From Cinclus cinclus (taxonomy: Eukaryota; Chordata; Aves; Passeriformes; Cinclidae), in NCBI RefSeq assembly GCF_963662255.1, contig NC_085047.1, forward strand, positions 108,122,181 to 108,186,180: 64,000 nucleotides of DNA. Reading direction: 5' to 3'. The translations under genes and the position numbers were made by a program. The notes under the pieces were generated by a model. It made no database searches. It saw only the letters and a list, made by a program, of their open reading frames with translations, and was not told the DNA's origin. Positions 35,291 through 48,200 of the stretch are shown in pieces (position 1 is the first letter of the stretch; each line of letters starts with the position of its first letter).

Positions 35291-38200
35291 GTAACAGAGC
35301 ATCCAGGACCATTCACAATATTAAAAGTTACAGTTTTCCAAAGATATGCAAACAAGTGAGGGCAAGAACTGCTGATGAAGCCCCAAATCAGAAAGAAGAG
35401 AAAGTGTTTCCCTCAAGGAAGGGGAGACACCTTTGAAGGCCAAGGAACTCCTATGATTACATCAGGTACAAGCTTATATGAGTTTACTAAAACTCTAAAC
35501 AACAGAAAATGGCAATCAAAACAAATAAAACTTAAATAATTCAGAAGAGCTGGCCTTTTTAAGTCCACCCTGAGATGCACAGATACCAATTACCTAGCTA
35601 CCACAGACAGGCTGCACTGTACTTTCATTTCGGGTCAGGATGCATCAACCAAAACTCTCAAGGACAAGGGGAAAGATATTTTCATCTCTTGAGCTCTACC
35701 AAGACTAACTCCTTCACAGCAAAGACCTCTCATTCTTCTGCATTTTCAGCTGCCCCAGCCTAGGATGAGGCCAGAGGAAACCTTCTCCCATGTACCAGGG
35801 AGCACAGACCAGAGGGGCACTCTCTCCCCCCAGGCTCAGCATGGCTCTGTCCTGCTCTTGGATACACCTGTGATGATCAGGCACAGCAGACCACAGAGAC
35901 AACACAGCAGAATCAACCTGCTAATTTGACATGTCCTGTATAAACCAGGTCAGAGTGTCTTTAAGCTAAATAGATCATGTTCTGCTGATCTCATTGAAAA
36001 ATGGCCTTAGCTTTAGGCACTGAAAGTAATTCCCCTCAAATGACTGAATACTTTTGCAAGTCTTCTCAGGAGTGATAGAAATATTAACAAAACACAGTCC
36101 TACTAAGCAATTAAACTCTTGGAGGATTACAAAGCACATATTTAATTTGTTTTTTACTCCACAAACTACAATAGCTACCTTTTGGGCTATGGACTAATTA
36201 AGTATTTTTAAAAGCAATTTCCATTTCACCAGAGATTATGAAGCAAGTAGCTTTTATTCTTTTTACTTTGTTTTGACAGCTTATTCTAATACACTTCTTT
36301 ACCTTAAAATATTTTATCACAGCTCTATAATTAAGGAATAAAGAAAACACTGTAAGACTACTTCCTCTCTATTCATGTCGCCACTAATCAAAATATCCAG
36401 GTACACACACTTGATTATTTGCATAAATTTTGGAGTAAGCATGGTGATTTGGGGAATTCCCAGGGCTTTGAATCTATAATTTGTTTGGCCTTTCAAGGAT
36501 ATGCTAGGTATCTCCCAAGGGAGGTATCTTTCTTACTAAACAAAGGGAAAATCATGTTTCCAAAATTATCCCTGTTAGATATAAGGGAAGAAATGTGTGT
36601 GAAAAGCTTTTTCAGCACCTTCAGCCTTTGAAAGGTCTAGTAATGGTTTGGCTTAAGGCCAGCATGACAGCAGATGTCTTAAAACAATGTTTAATTGATG
36701 AGGATACACAGGTGAATAAAAGCAGACAATTGGATCAATTTAAACATCCAGCTGAATTTTTATTACTTTAACAGGCTGAACATTAATGCATCTCTAGTGT
36801 GAAGGGGTGAGAGTATGACTGATATATGACTCATAAACACAACAAATCCATTATATATAATTTTCCTTACCAACAGGAAAACCTCCCCTGAGAGAGCAGG
36901 AAATTGCTTAACTCAGAGCTACAAAGATTTCAGATGTCCCTTTCCCCCCAGGCAGGCTAATCCACCAATAAAATCCCAGATTTCTGTTTCTGGAAACAAT
37001 TCTTGAGACCTTTGTATTTAAGCTGGTCCTTCAGCAATTCCCTTACCTGCCATCCAGGCAGTATCCTAGACACAGAGAGCTGGGCAATGCAAAAAAGGAT
37101 TTGCCAAAATCCCACCAACTATTTGGGCAATCAGTTTCCCACCCCTTCTGTAAAATAGGGTAGGCTTAGTATGACTGGATTAGCAAGCACTTTTCCAAGT
37201 TCTCATGTGGAAGTGATGCCTACATATTCAAATGCATGGGGAACCTGGAAGAACTAAAGGAGTGGGTGCTGGCTTGGTATTTGATTCTAGCCAAATAAGA
37301 GAATCCCAACAGGTAATGCATTATAGAACAGAAGGTAGAATGAGTACATGGAAAACTTTTCCTGATTTGTATTTCTTCTCTCTGTAGAACTATTGATGCA
37401 AAATTAAATGGCTAAAAAACCCTAAATAAAATGAAGAACAAACAAACAAATGTATCTGCAAGCATTTCACCAACCATTTCTGCAACCCCCAGAAACAGCT
37501 GTCTCATTTTATCACAGACAGCAGCATCACCTCTGCTCACCTCAGCTGAAACAAGGGAGTTGACTGCACAGTTCAAATTGGAATAAGACCATGCTGAATG
37601 AAGATAAAAACCTTTACTGCTGGTAATACTACCAAACAGCTACAACTGCACCCAAAATTAATATGTATCAATCACTTACAGCCTGAAGTAGAAGAACCAT
37701 TTGATTTTTCCATGTATTACGCTTTCCCTTGCTCCTAGGCATGGAAGGAAAACAACTCAAAAATTATTGACTGACAAGACAAGAAAAAACAGGATGCTAC
37801 CATTCTTCTAATGCAATTCTCCCTCCTTGGATAAAAAGGGTCATGATTATGAAGATGATGTCAAGCTGTGCGTGTCTCGCTGTTATAAAAGCAGGATGAA
37901 ATTCCTTCATTTTACAGGCAATGGCTACACACAACAGCAGCTGCAAGACTGTCAGACAAATAATGTGTTACTATATTAGGCAGCTAAAATTAAAGTGGAT
38001 TTGTCCTTCAACATCAGTGAGGTCAGCTTATAAACTTTTGTTCTCGGAAGTAACTGAGATCTCTTTTGTTTGTTTTTTTTCCTGTTTTCATCTCCCACTT
38101 AGATGCGATATAATGTGTTAACATCCTTGAATAATGTCATTATTATCAATTGCTTTCAGAAAGCAACTGTGATTAAAATAATGAAAATTATCATGCAAGA

Positions 38201-40396
38201 TCTTGAATGAGATAAAACTAATTTTTTTCAAAAGTGTCTTCAGGAGGGTGTAGCTATATTTTAGTCTGGTTTTGGAGAAAAGACAGAGTTACTTCACTTA
38301 AGAAGATAGAGGTTTTGAGCAATCATTTTTAATGATTGCTGATACCCCATCTCTCCAAGATAAATTGTTCACAGTGAGAAAACTGAAAAGAGCAGATTTC
38401 AAATATTTTTAAAAAGGCTTAATGTTTACAGGATAAAGGTCTTAGAGAAGTAGCACTGTATTTCTTGAGTGAACCATGCATAACTGGACAATCCAGTAAA
38501 CACAAGAATAACTTAAAAGACATCACAATTAAGTGCATGAGGCAAAACAATAACATTTCTGTTGCCCCTTTTTTGAAATACAAAATAAGCATTTTGTCCC
38601 ACTCTCAAATCTGAGCCCTGTTTTAAAGAGTGATGCTAACGTGCTTCATTTGCACCTTATTAATGTATTTGATCATTATGTTTTCAAACAGATGCAGAGT
38701 ATGACTTTGTCAGGAATGGTAGACTTTGACAAAGCAAATGACAAACACTTTCTACTATTTATGAATACAATTAATTATTTTCAGCTATTGACCCATTTTT
38801 ATTGACCTCCCATTTACTTTCAAGAAAAATTAGCAATTCAAACTCTAAAACAAATAATCTGACTATAGACATCAGAACTGTATTAATTTTTTTTCTACAG
38901 AACATTACTCTAATTAAATGCCCATGATTTTTTTTTTTCTAGGTGAACTTGGTGTTTATACAGAGAAATCTTCTCATATCACAGTAGGATCAAGGTGTTC
39001 TAAGGACACGTGCTCCTGCCAAGCAGGCACTTTCACCAAATAACTGAAGCCTGATATGAAGAACCATCAGTTATCCTTATGGGACAACCACAAACAGACA
39101 GAATAGATAAAGAAACAACATATTTCTTAATTTACAATCTGTTACCATCATATGGATGCATTATGAACAGGCAGTAGCTTTACAAGATGGCATATTACTT
39201 ATTCATTAGACCATTAGATCTTCATAAAAGCAATGCTCTGAGAGCTGCTGCTCTATTTGCCATGTCATGCTCAATAGAAGGAAACAAATGTTAGTTTATG
39301 GGAAATTCAAAGAGTATAGCTTTCGGTTTTTTATTTTTTTTAAGAAGATATTTCATTTCCTGTTTGACTACTGATTTTGCCGTAAAGCTCCAAAACAGCC
39401 CAAATTTAATTTTTTCCTTCACTTTTACTCAGGCAGAGTGCCTTGTGCTAACAGTACATTTAAAATGGCTCTCAGAAGTGGAACTTAAGCCCTAAACATG
39501 CCATAGGAAGAAAAAGACTTGGCACCATCCTTTAATAAATTATTGTCTCACATCCCAGAGGAATTCAGCAAAAGAAATCTACAGTTACTTTAAGCTTTCA
39601 TTTGGTTCAAATGAAACAATATTTAGATGTTTTTGCTTAAAGAATTGCCTCAATCTGGATAAAACCAGCCAAAGTGGATTATGATCTTTATTTTCCTTTA
39701 CATGCAGAATATACTTACTGACCAGAGCAATCCCATCATTTATCTTCAAGACATTTCCTATGGGTTTATCCCATTTTGGAGCAGCATTTTCTAGCTCCTG
39801 GTACTAAATTACACCAATGAAGGGTTTTCATTCTGGAGATTCCATTTTATTTTCACAAATGCACAAAAAAATGGCTCTGCTAGTGTAATTGGTTATTAAC
39901 CAAAGTGCATGGTCCCTACAGAACCTTATTTAGACATTTCCAAATATACTACTCAAAACATACTGGTACAAACAACCATGCTAACTTATGCTTAAAAGGA
40001 AACTAAACAACATTATTCCACTTTCAAGTGGAATCAAAACAAGTGTAATCAGGTTTGTTACAATCTTTTTAATGTCCAGAGATGCCATTTAAAAAAAAAA
40101 TAAATATCATAATATTTAGCATAGTGAAAAACTGAACAGTTCCTTTCAGAGGTACAGATTTTGTAGGTCTATCACATGCAATAGAAATGTTACATGTACA
40201 AGACTATTGGTTTGTTTTACAGAAAAATGTGAAACTTTTATATAAGAACTTCCATCAAAATTATTGACTCATTTAAACATTGGATTTATCTCTGTGAAAT
40301 TGCTTACAATAAATTGAATGGTTTAAGTAACATTTTGCAAACTATCTGATTGATAGATAGATAGTCTGACAATTAAGTCTGAAGTGGTTTCTGTAT

Positions 40397-40460
40397 TAAA
40401 AAAACAAACAAACAAACCAAACCAAACCAAACCAAACCAAAACAAAACAAACAAAAAACA
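40397..40460. repeat. (AAAC)n/(CCAAA)n compound microsatellite
   Basis: AAAC units pass into about five CCAAA units (40,416-40,440) and then AACAA/AAAC units. Confidence 0.93.
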
Positions 40461-41009
40461 CCTAAGAAAGCTCTCCTGGCTACCAGAGAGAAACTGAAGG
40501 CCAAACAAAACAAAAGAGACAAAAGAATCAGGAGTCCATTTATGCTACTGTAAAAATTACATCATATTTTATATTCTTGTATTGGTGCAACAGTAAGTGT
40601 ATTATAAGCAACAAAAAGAGGATAAGGTACTGCAATGTGTAAGTTATATTGGGTTGCCATGTTTTACACATCACACTTGAAAACCACTGGGTAAGGTCCA
40701 TTACCAAGAATTCAAGTACATTAAAATATTTTCTGTAAGTTCACTATTTACAGAATAGCCTGAAGATGCCTTCAGAAAGAGAACATGATCTGAGAGTATC
40801 ACAGAAGAAATCAAGATTCCATTCACTCAAGGAGAAAAGGCCAGAAAAGTGCTTCTTTCCATCACAGTGGTGTTCTCCAGGCTCAGCCTGCTTAATTGCA
40901 TTAGACTCTAAGCGTGCCTAACAGTACTGAGAAAACTAGGTTCTGCACCCAAAAAAGCCTTGCAGTTCCTTTCTTTTTAAAAGGCTGCTCATACTGTTAG
41001 CAAACAGTT

Positions 41010-41012
41010 TAT

Positions 41013-41046
<34 letters not shown>

Positions 41047-41059
41047 GCGCATATATATA
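41010..41059. repeat. (AT)n microsatellite with central GCGC palindrome
   Basis: Alternating AT with two breaks. Positions 41,038-41,059 form a perfect 22-bp palindrome centred on GCGC at 41,047-41,050. Such tracts can extrude as cruciforms. Confidence 0.95.
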
Positions 41060-44000
41060 CCCTTCATTAGGGATCCTCAGCTCCCCACCTCCCACAGGGA
41101 CTCCAGCCTCTGACTCCCTCCATTCAGGTCAGTGCAGGCACTCACCCCACTGTGGCAGCCATCACACCCTCAAAGAAGAAAAATTTTTGTCCGGAGTTGG
41201 AGGCAAGTAAACAAGGTAAATAAAATAGAAGTGCAAATCAACAGGCAAAGACAGGAGTATTAATACAAATGCCATGGCTGCTCTGAGTAAGGACTGTGCA
41301 TACTTTTGAGTACGTGGGTCATGGGATTACATTCCCTTCATTGTTCAGATATTCCAGAAGCAATCCTTATGCATTCTAGCAATCCCTATGCAAGTATGGC
41401 ATCACACAAGCACAGCCACTTCTGCTGCACAAGCTGTAGACATCCACCTCTGTTTTCCACCTTCCCTCAGGGTTTGGGAAGTTTTCACGTAAGACCACTC
41501 CCCAGTTCTTTTCTAGGATCTTAACATTACTCAAGTGATGGTGTGTTACTATTCACATTAAAAGACTGCAGTAAGTCAGCTCTAGAGTTTACTTGGTTTT
41601 TAAAACAATGGTTTTTGCTACTCAGTTTCATCTTATGCTTCTAGTTTCACTTTATTAAAACTCAAGTTATCCATTTAAAAAGTGAATTTTACCTCACAAA
41701 CCAAATAATAAAAAAGCTCTTCTTTTTTTCCAGAAAAGGTAAGGAACTACAAGAACAAATATAAAAAATAGAAGTCATAAATCAATCTAAATTAATGAAA
41801 AGCATTATCAGCAGAACCACCCTATGACCCTGTCACCCAAGGCTGCTGGAGAGGAACAAACCCAGAGCAGAAAAGCTCTCAGTTCATCAAGTCAATACTA
41901 TAAAATACCACAGATCTCATTAACATTATTCCTCTAACTCCCACCCTTTTACAAGTGTCAAAGACAGATCGTATACAGACAGATTTCACTGCATGTTGCT
42001 TTATCAAACCAGTTACATTTCTAGTACCCTTCATTACTGGCACCTCTGAAAATAGATTCTTTTTTTCTAGTTTAGACTCTAGAAGTAAAAACTGGTCTCC
42101 AGAAAAATAAAACAAGCTACTTTACGGAAAAATCAATTTGCCCTGATATGAAACAGAGAATATATGGTGGCATTGGAGGCTTACACTTGAAGAACCCAGG
42201 GATAGTTTCTAAATCCTTTCAGAAGCTACATCTCATTTTCAAATCTATATACACTGTATTACTGATAAAATCTTACTTTCTATTTTCTTCCATTCATATA
42301 TTCTTCCAGTCTGAGCTGGTCTGAAATTTTAAGTTCATACAATAAGTCTTATTTCAATCTCCAGAATTTTATAAGAAGAAATGCCAGGTCTTGTTAAAAA
42401 AGGGGATTTTACACACAAAGAGAAGGCTTTAAAGGCATAAGGATTTTTTCCCTTACTTCCCAACAGCCAAACAAAAACTAGCTGATTTTCTTTTTTTAAA
42501 TCTGATCTACCAGAAATAAAATGGAACACTTGTAGTATATAATGAAAGAGATTTGTAATACGATTGCTATTTTTGGTTAAAAAGTCAGCTTTAATTAGAG
42601 TTCCCTAAATTTAGGGCCTAAAATTGCAGACAGTTTTATGGTCCCTTTCCCAATAGGTTTCTAGCACTTACTTATCTTTTTTCAAATACTCTGATGTTTG
42701 TGCCCTGTAACATACATGGAAATTTAGCTGGTCTCTTTTTAAATCATGATGAAATTGCCTCGTCAAGATTGAGAAAGCCCTCACCTCTTCTAAAGCAATT
42801 TATTCACTAAATATGGCTTTTGAACCTTAATTCCTCCATTTTAAATTAAATCTTCTAAATTAACAGTAATCATGTCTTTGCAAACACTTCAGTAATGATA
42901 GTGCAAATGAGATGTGATGTTGACTTTCAATTCCAATGTTATCTTGAGCAGAGTCTCTGGACAAGAGAGTATCCATGGATACAAAGGTTCACCATCTCCC
43001 TCCCTACCTAAGAAAACTCTTAAAAGTTACATCTCACTTGCTCAATTAGTACAAAGCCTCACAGAAAGCCATATTACCACAGAAAAGGAAAAGTGGCAAC
43101 TTGGAGTTGAAAGCTGAGCTAGAGGTACACCAGACTGCGTTTGTGGCTTGTAGCCACCAACAGCTTCTTAAGCACAGAACAAACTAATTTTGCAGGCAGA
43201 TAAATATGGTTGATTACAAATATATTTTTGCAAATACAAAATATAATCAGAATTAATGAAAAGCACTGCAGTAATGAAAGAGAATCACATAGAAAGTCAT
43301 GGCAATGCAGAGATTACCAGTGGCTCTAGCATGGTAACAGCTACATTAAAGTTAAGAAGAAACAAGCAGGAAGATGCTATCAATTTAGAAATAAATTTCT
43401 AGATGAAGAAAGAGCAGAATGTAGCATTTCACACTTTAAAAAACCCCACTTGGAGGGGCTATTAATATTTTTAAATAATTAAGTCTTGGCAGATACAAGG
43501 ACATTTCTCAGTGGAAACAACTATTGAAGTGAATTAAATTTAAAATATTCAAAACATCAAATGCCAAAAGTAAAATATATGGTGGTTAACTGCATGAGAC
43601 CAAAAATCCAGGTTTGATTCAGCATTATTTTTTCTGCCACAAAGTCCAACAGGAATTTTTTCTAGCCCTTAAATGAATGGTTGTGCAGTTCTATTTTTGC
43701 CAGCCTCTATGATTCTACTCAAACACATTCTCCTAGAAAGAGTTACTATGTTGAAAGCAACAGCACCAGCTTGTAAATATAAGGGAGACTTCATTTTCTA
43801 CAGAAGTCTGTAGAGCAGTTCAATAAAGACTGGGTCCATCCCTGAACACAGACTGGGTTAATGATAAAAAACATCTCTGTAGATCAGCAGTATTCACCAC
43901 CCAGGGGAACCCTTCTCTCTGCTCTCCTGTGACAGAAACTCCTCAGCCCATTCAACAGCCACACTGCCAGTTTAAACCTTGAATACTCTGATGCATTCAC

Positions 44001-45187
44001 TTCTCTCTATGGCCATCTCTTACCACTTTGATCACAGAAGCCTGAATGGATCTAATATACAACTCTTTAGCTTGTCCCAATCAAAGTTTATTTCCCACTT
44101 ATTTCCAAGGTACTTGAAACACATGCACACAATGATTGGGGAATTGTGATATTTTAATTGATACCTTGAAATCCAACTCAGGTTTCCAGTAGCATCATCA
44201 TCATCACCCTATCTTGATTTTCGTCATAAGAAAGGTCAAAGCCTTATCTGGTAAAAAACCACCACATACAGTGTATTCTTTCCTCTGAGAGAAAATAGGG
44301 TTATTCCCACCTCTCAATAAATTTTTGCTTTCATTTTGTCAGAAAAAAACGCAAAAAATAAAATCTACATTACACAAAACCTTCTTTTTCAGAAGTTACA
44401 GGATTTTTGAGGATGAGTATTTGAGGACTGCACTCTGTAATGGATCTGTGATGATGACAAGAGATCCCATGAATATCAGGCAGCAGGTGTATCTCCTCCT
44501 AAAGATGGAAAATGCATGTTAACTAATTCACACTTTTTTTCTCCCATTGGTACTTATTATCCTTCCTTTGGATTGGCAGCTAAATAAAATTCTCTAACAG
44601 TTGAAGAAATTAAAGTAATTTGAAATTTTAGGTAGTATTTACATGCTTCCTCAAGTGAAGACTTAAAAATAATTTATCTCAAAGTCAGATAGCCTTCCTC
44701 AAAATAGCATTTTAAAGAAAAGACAGCAGAGGATTCAGCTGAACTAAAACTTAGTTGAATCGAACTTCATCATTTTGCCACAGTTATTGCATACATACAT
44801 AATAATGAACAGTGATGTGCAGAACACAGTTTAAATTTCCAAAACAGGCAGACTGAGCTCAGGAGAGGGAATATACAGATGTTTGTCACTCAGGGTGAAT
44901 TGCAAAATAAACATATTCAAATAGGAAGAAATATTAAAAAGCTTATAAAAAGTCATGTAAGCAGGTAACACTCATTTTTACATGGTGTGCTTCTGTGAGA
45001 TGCTGGGCATTTCTTAGAGGTACTAGACAACTTAAACTTCCCTTAACATCAGTTGAAAGCAAGGACAACGTCATGATGCTAGGTCAGGGAGGAATAAGAA
45101 TTCCTCTCCGAGCAGATCATAAAAATGATGATTAACAACTTAATTTTCCCAATTGTTTCTTGCAAATACTGCATTTCCAACTTCGGA

Positions 45188-45264
45188 GGGTTTTTTTTGT
45201 TTGTTTTTGTTTTTGTGGGGTTTTTTTGTTTGCTTGCTTGTTTTTTGTTTTTTGGGTTTTTTTA
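45188..45264. repeat. T/G-rich low-complexity tract
   Basis: Runs of T broken by single G or GGG, with a short TTGC repeat in the middle. Confidence 0.88.
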
Positions 45265-47573
45265 ATTGAAATCCAACATCATATAAAAAAATAAGTCCCA
45301 TTTACTTTTCTCATCTCAAAACTAATTATTTTAGATATATAATAACCCCAAATTTACAAATATTAACATCTACTAAGACCCAAACACCACATGGACCACA
45401 GATATCTTTCAATGTTTAATACTGAAGGAAACAAACTGACCTCAATTAAATTCTAAAAGTAGAAAAATTACTATTGCTGTGTGCTTTCAAATAAATCATA
45501 ACCTAAACCAAATTATCTAGTATTAATCTATTTTGTCCTAAGGTTCAGAGCTACTGTAGAACAGAATTTGAAAAGAGATAAAGATTGGAAAAAAACATAA
45601 AATTCCAGTTTAGAAATTATTCTGAAAGAGGTAATTAAAAGGTTTTCGCCCACATAATTTTACTAGGGTTTGCTTTATTGCTGTTGTTAATCAGTGAAGA
45701 CTGCAAAATACAATTAGGAAAGTAAATGGACTCAAAATCACATAATAATGGAAAAAATAACAATAATATCACTGCAATTTTTGTACAATATCTTTTATTA
45801 TGAAAAAACATTAAGTTCCATTACAACATTTTAAAGGAAAAGTTTGTTTTTGTTTGGTTTTTTTTTTTTTGTTCTATTATGAAAATAACTTGTTAAATAT
45901 TTAAAATCCACTGAAAACACCCATATTTATCTAACTGGTAGGAACCAACCTCCCCATATTTTAAACAATGCTGAGGACTTAGAGCAGTATTGGAGCTGAA
46001 GCAAACACATTTCTGCTGGGAGAGAAAGTGACTGAGAGTGATAAAACCAAAAGAACCAGACTCTGCTGGGACTGGGCTTGAAGCTTCAAGATTTTCTGGC
46101 AAAGGATTGCTGACTTTTTCATCTCATCTTTCACCAGCTTAGTGAGACTGCTCAGGGTTGTTTACTGCTGCTTATTTTTTTGTCTGCTTTAAAATTGACC
46201 AAGAGTATAAATAAAGCATAAGTTAACTGTGCACCAGCAAAGAGAAGGCTTCCATTAGGCATACAAGCAATATTATTTGAAGGGTATGCAAACAATCTAG
46301 CATAAAAATATGTCTTGCTGTTCTAGAACAAACACATAATTTGACTACAAAATAGGTGGGGGAGTTTTTATATACAATAAAGAAAAAGAACTTTAAGGAG
46401 CTTAATGTAGCATACTCATAGTGTTTGCAGTGATTAAAAAAAATACTTTCTTAACAAAATTATTCTTCGTTGGACAAGAACATTACATAATTAAGGTCTC
46501 CAATCCCTCTGCACTAAGAACTTCACAAACACCTAGTAGAGAATACTGTTTAGAGTTGTATGGGGCAAACTGAAAGACAGAAGAAGTCTAATATGTTCAA
46601 AAATCAGCAGGGTTTCTTTGGCTTTTGGGGCAATTCTTTACAGATTGAGAAATGCATATACACAGACACATAACTCATGAGATACATTTGGAGTAAAATT
46701 ACAACAGATACTAACATGACAGAGAAGGACAGGAGCAAGGCTGAGAAAAAAGTAAATATGCAATAGTGCAGCAAGCCAGCAACCTACCCAAAAGGTAAAG
46801 ACAACAATCCAGTAAAAAAATGAATGTGCTTGAGTGCAAAACAAAACAACAAGCATGGAAAGGCCACAGGACAATGTGTCTCCTCCTACTCCGAGCAGCA
46901 CTTTGTAGTGATGCAATTCTGTCTTACAGCTTCAGGTGGACCTAAGTATTTAAACCCTGCAAACACAGAGGCCCTATAGTCCAGAAAGAGACAGCCTCCA
47001 ATACACCAATGAGGTCCAGAGGAGATGCAAAGAATCCCCACATCCTATAGACATTTCCAGAGATGCTACAGGGCATGCAGGCTTTGGCTTCTCCTTTGTC
47101 AGCCACTGAACAGCAGCTGCTACTGGCTTTTATTACAGGAACAAGGCACGAGGTACACAGTGACAGAGCAGGCTTCCATTTTGCTTTCTTTCTCCCCATC
47201 TCTGTTTCTCTCAAGGTCAGAGAAGAAATGACTGTATGATTAAGGGCATGAAATTATAGGAAACTTTTGATTTCGCAATATTGGGTCATTAACTATATTT
47301 TCATCTGAAGAAATCCATTAAAGAACTACATAAGATCTGCATTGTGGGCATCAGAACCTTAAGGCTGCTGATACTGAGAGTCAGCTCAACATACAGGTTG
47401 TTCTCACATAGACATTAATCAAAGCACAGAATTTCAGATATGAAGAATACTAGGAGTTTGTCTATACTACTGTTTTAAAGTGAAGAGTATTTGCTTTTTC
47501 TCTTCTCTTCTTCATCCTTCATGTTTATAAGGGAATAACAAGTTTAAACAAAGTCTTATAAACCAACTATATT

Positions 47574-48200
47574 AAGTTCAACAAGGGGAAGTGCTGGATT
47601 CTGCATCTGGGATGGGGCAACCCTGGATGTACGCACAGACTGGGGAAGGAAAGGCTGAAAGCAGCACCAGGGAAAGGCACCCGGGGGTCCTGGTGGATGG
47701 AAAGTTGAATCTGAGCCAGCAGTGCCCTGGCAGCCAGGAGGGCCAAGCGTGTCCTGGGGCATCAGGGACAGCACGGCCAGAGGGGCACGGGAGGGGATTG
47801 TCCTGCTCTGCTCTGGGCTGGGGCAGCCTCACCTCCAGTGATGGGGGCACTTTGGGGTGCCACGATACAAAAAAGACATTAAAGCTGGGAAAGAGCACCC
47901 AGAGGAGGGCGGTGAGGATGGTGGAGGGTCTGGAGGGCACAGAGATGGTGAAGCCGTGTGAGGAGGGGCTGAGGGCACTGGGTTTGTTCAGCCTGGAGGA
48001 GACTGAGGGGAGAGCTCAGTGCAGCCACAACTTCCTCGTGAGGGGCAGACAAAGGGCAGGCACTGATCTCTGCTCTGGGGTGACAGCGACAGGACCGAGG
48101 GAATGGCCTGGAGCTGTGTCAGGGGAGGTTTAGGTTGGATATCAGGAAAAAGCTCTTCCCTCAGAGGATGGTTGGGTACCACAGTGACACCAGGGAACAC
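47574..48200 (+). mobile_element. CR1 LINE, ORF2 C-terminal part, 3'-truncated
   Basis: Matches the C-terminal third of CR1 ORF2 from TTCAACAAGGGGAAGTGCTG to the GGAGGTTTAGGTTGGATATC block and a little beyond. The following 3' UTR and the ATTCTRTGA tail are absent. Loss of the 3' end is unusual for CR1, which is normally truncated at the 5' end, so a later deletion is likely. It is less diverged than the copies at 0.7 and 34 kb by eye. It shares its 3' half with the CR1 at 50.83-51.27 kb, which lies in the opposite orientation about 2.7 kb away. Confidence 0.94.
47591..48133 (+). pseudogene. CR1 ORF2 C-terminal remnant, 180-codon open frame
   Basis: The longest open frame in the window, but it is transposon-derived. 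Blocks PGVLVDGKLNLSQQC (residues about 31-45), STQRRAVRMVEGLE and EGLRALGLFSLEE match the C-terminal region of CR1 ORF2 in the same frame. The stretch between them (GHGRGLSCSALGWGSLTSSD) is in a shifted register relative to CR1, and so is the tail after the LFSLEE block. Two or more compensating frameshifts are therefore likely. The start is an arbitrary codon and not a true initiation site. No function is expected. Confidence 0.85.

Larger units (their letters stand above)
35291..47573. other. AT-rich non-coding DNA, 12 kb without a gene
   Basis: No supportable gene, RNA gene or interspersed repeat family was recognised. There are a few richer pockets: 35,740-35,850, 36,880-37,080, 41,070-41,200 (just after an AT microsatellite, possibly an unrecognised old repeat) and 46,930-47,200. 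Open frames are short and lack domains. A short GATA tract occurs near 40,349-40,364. T-run at 45,858-45,870. Confidence 0.5.

Noticed and set aside
34895..35302. 135-codon minus-strand open frame
   Set aside because: Antisense to the CR1 copy and includes its microsatellite.
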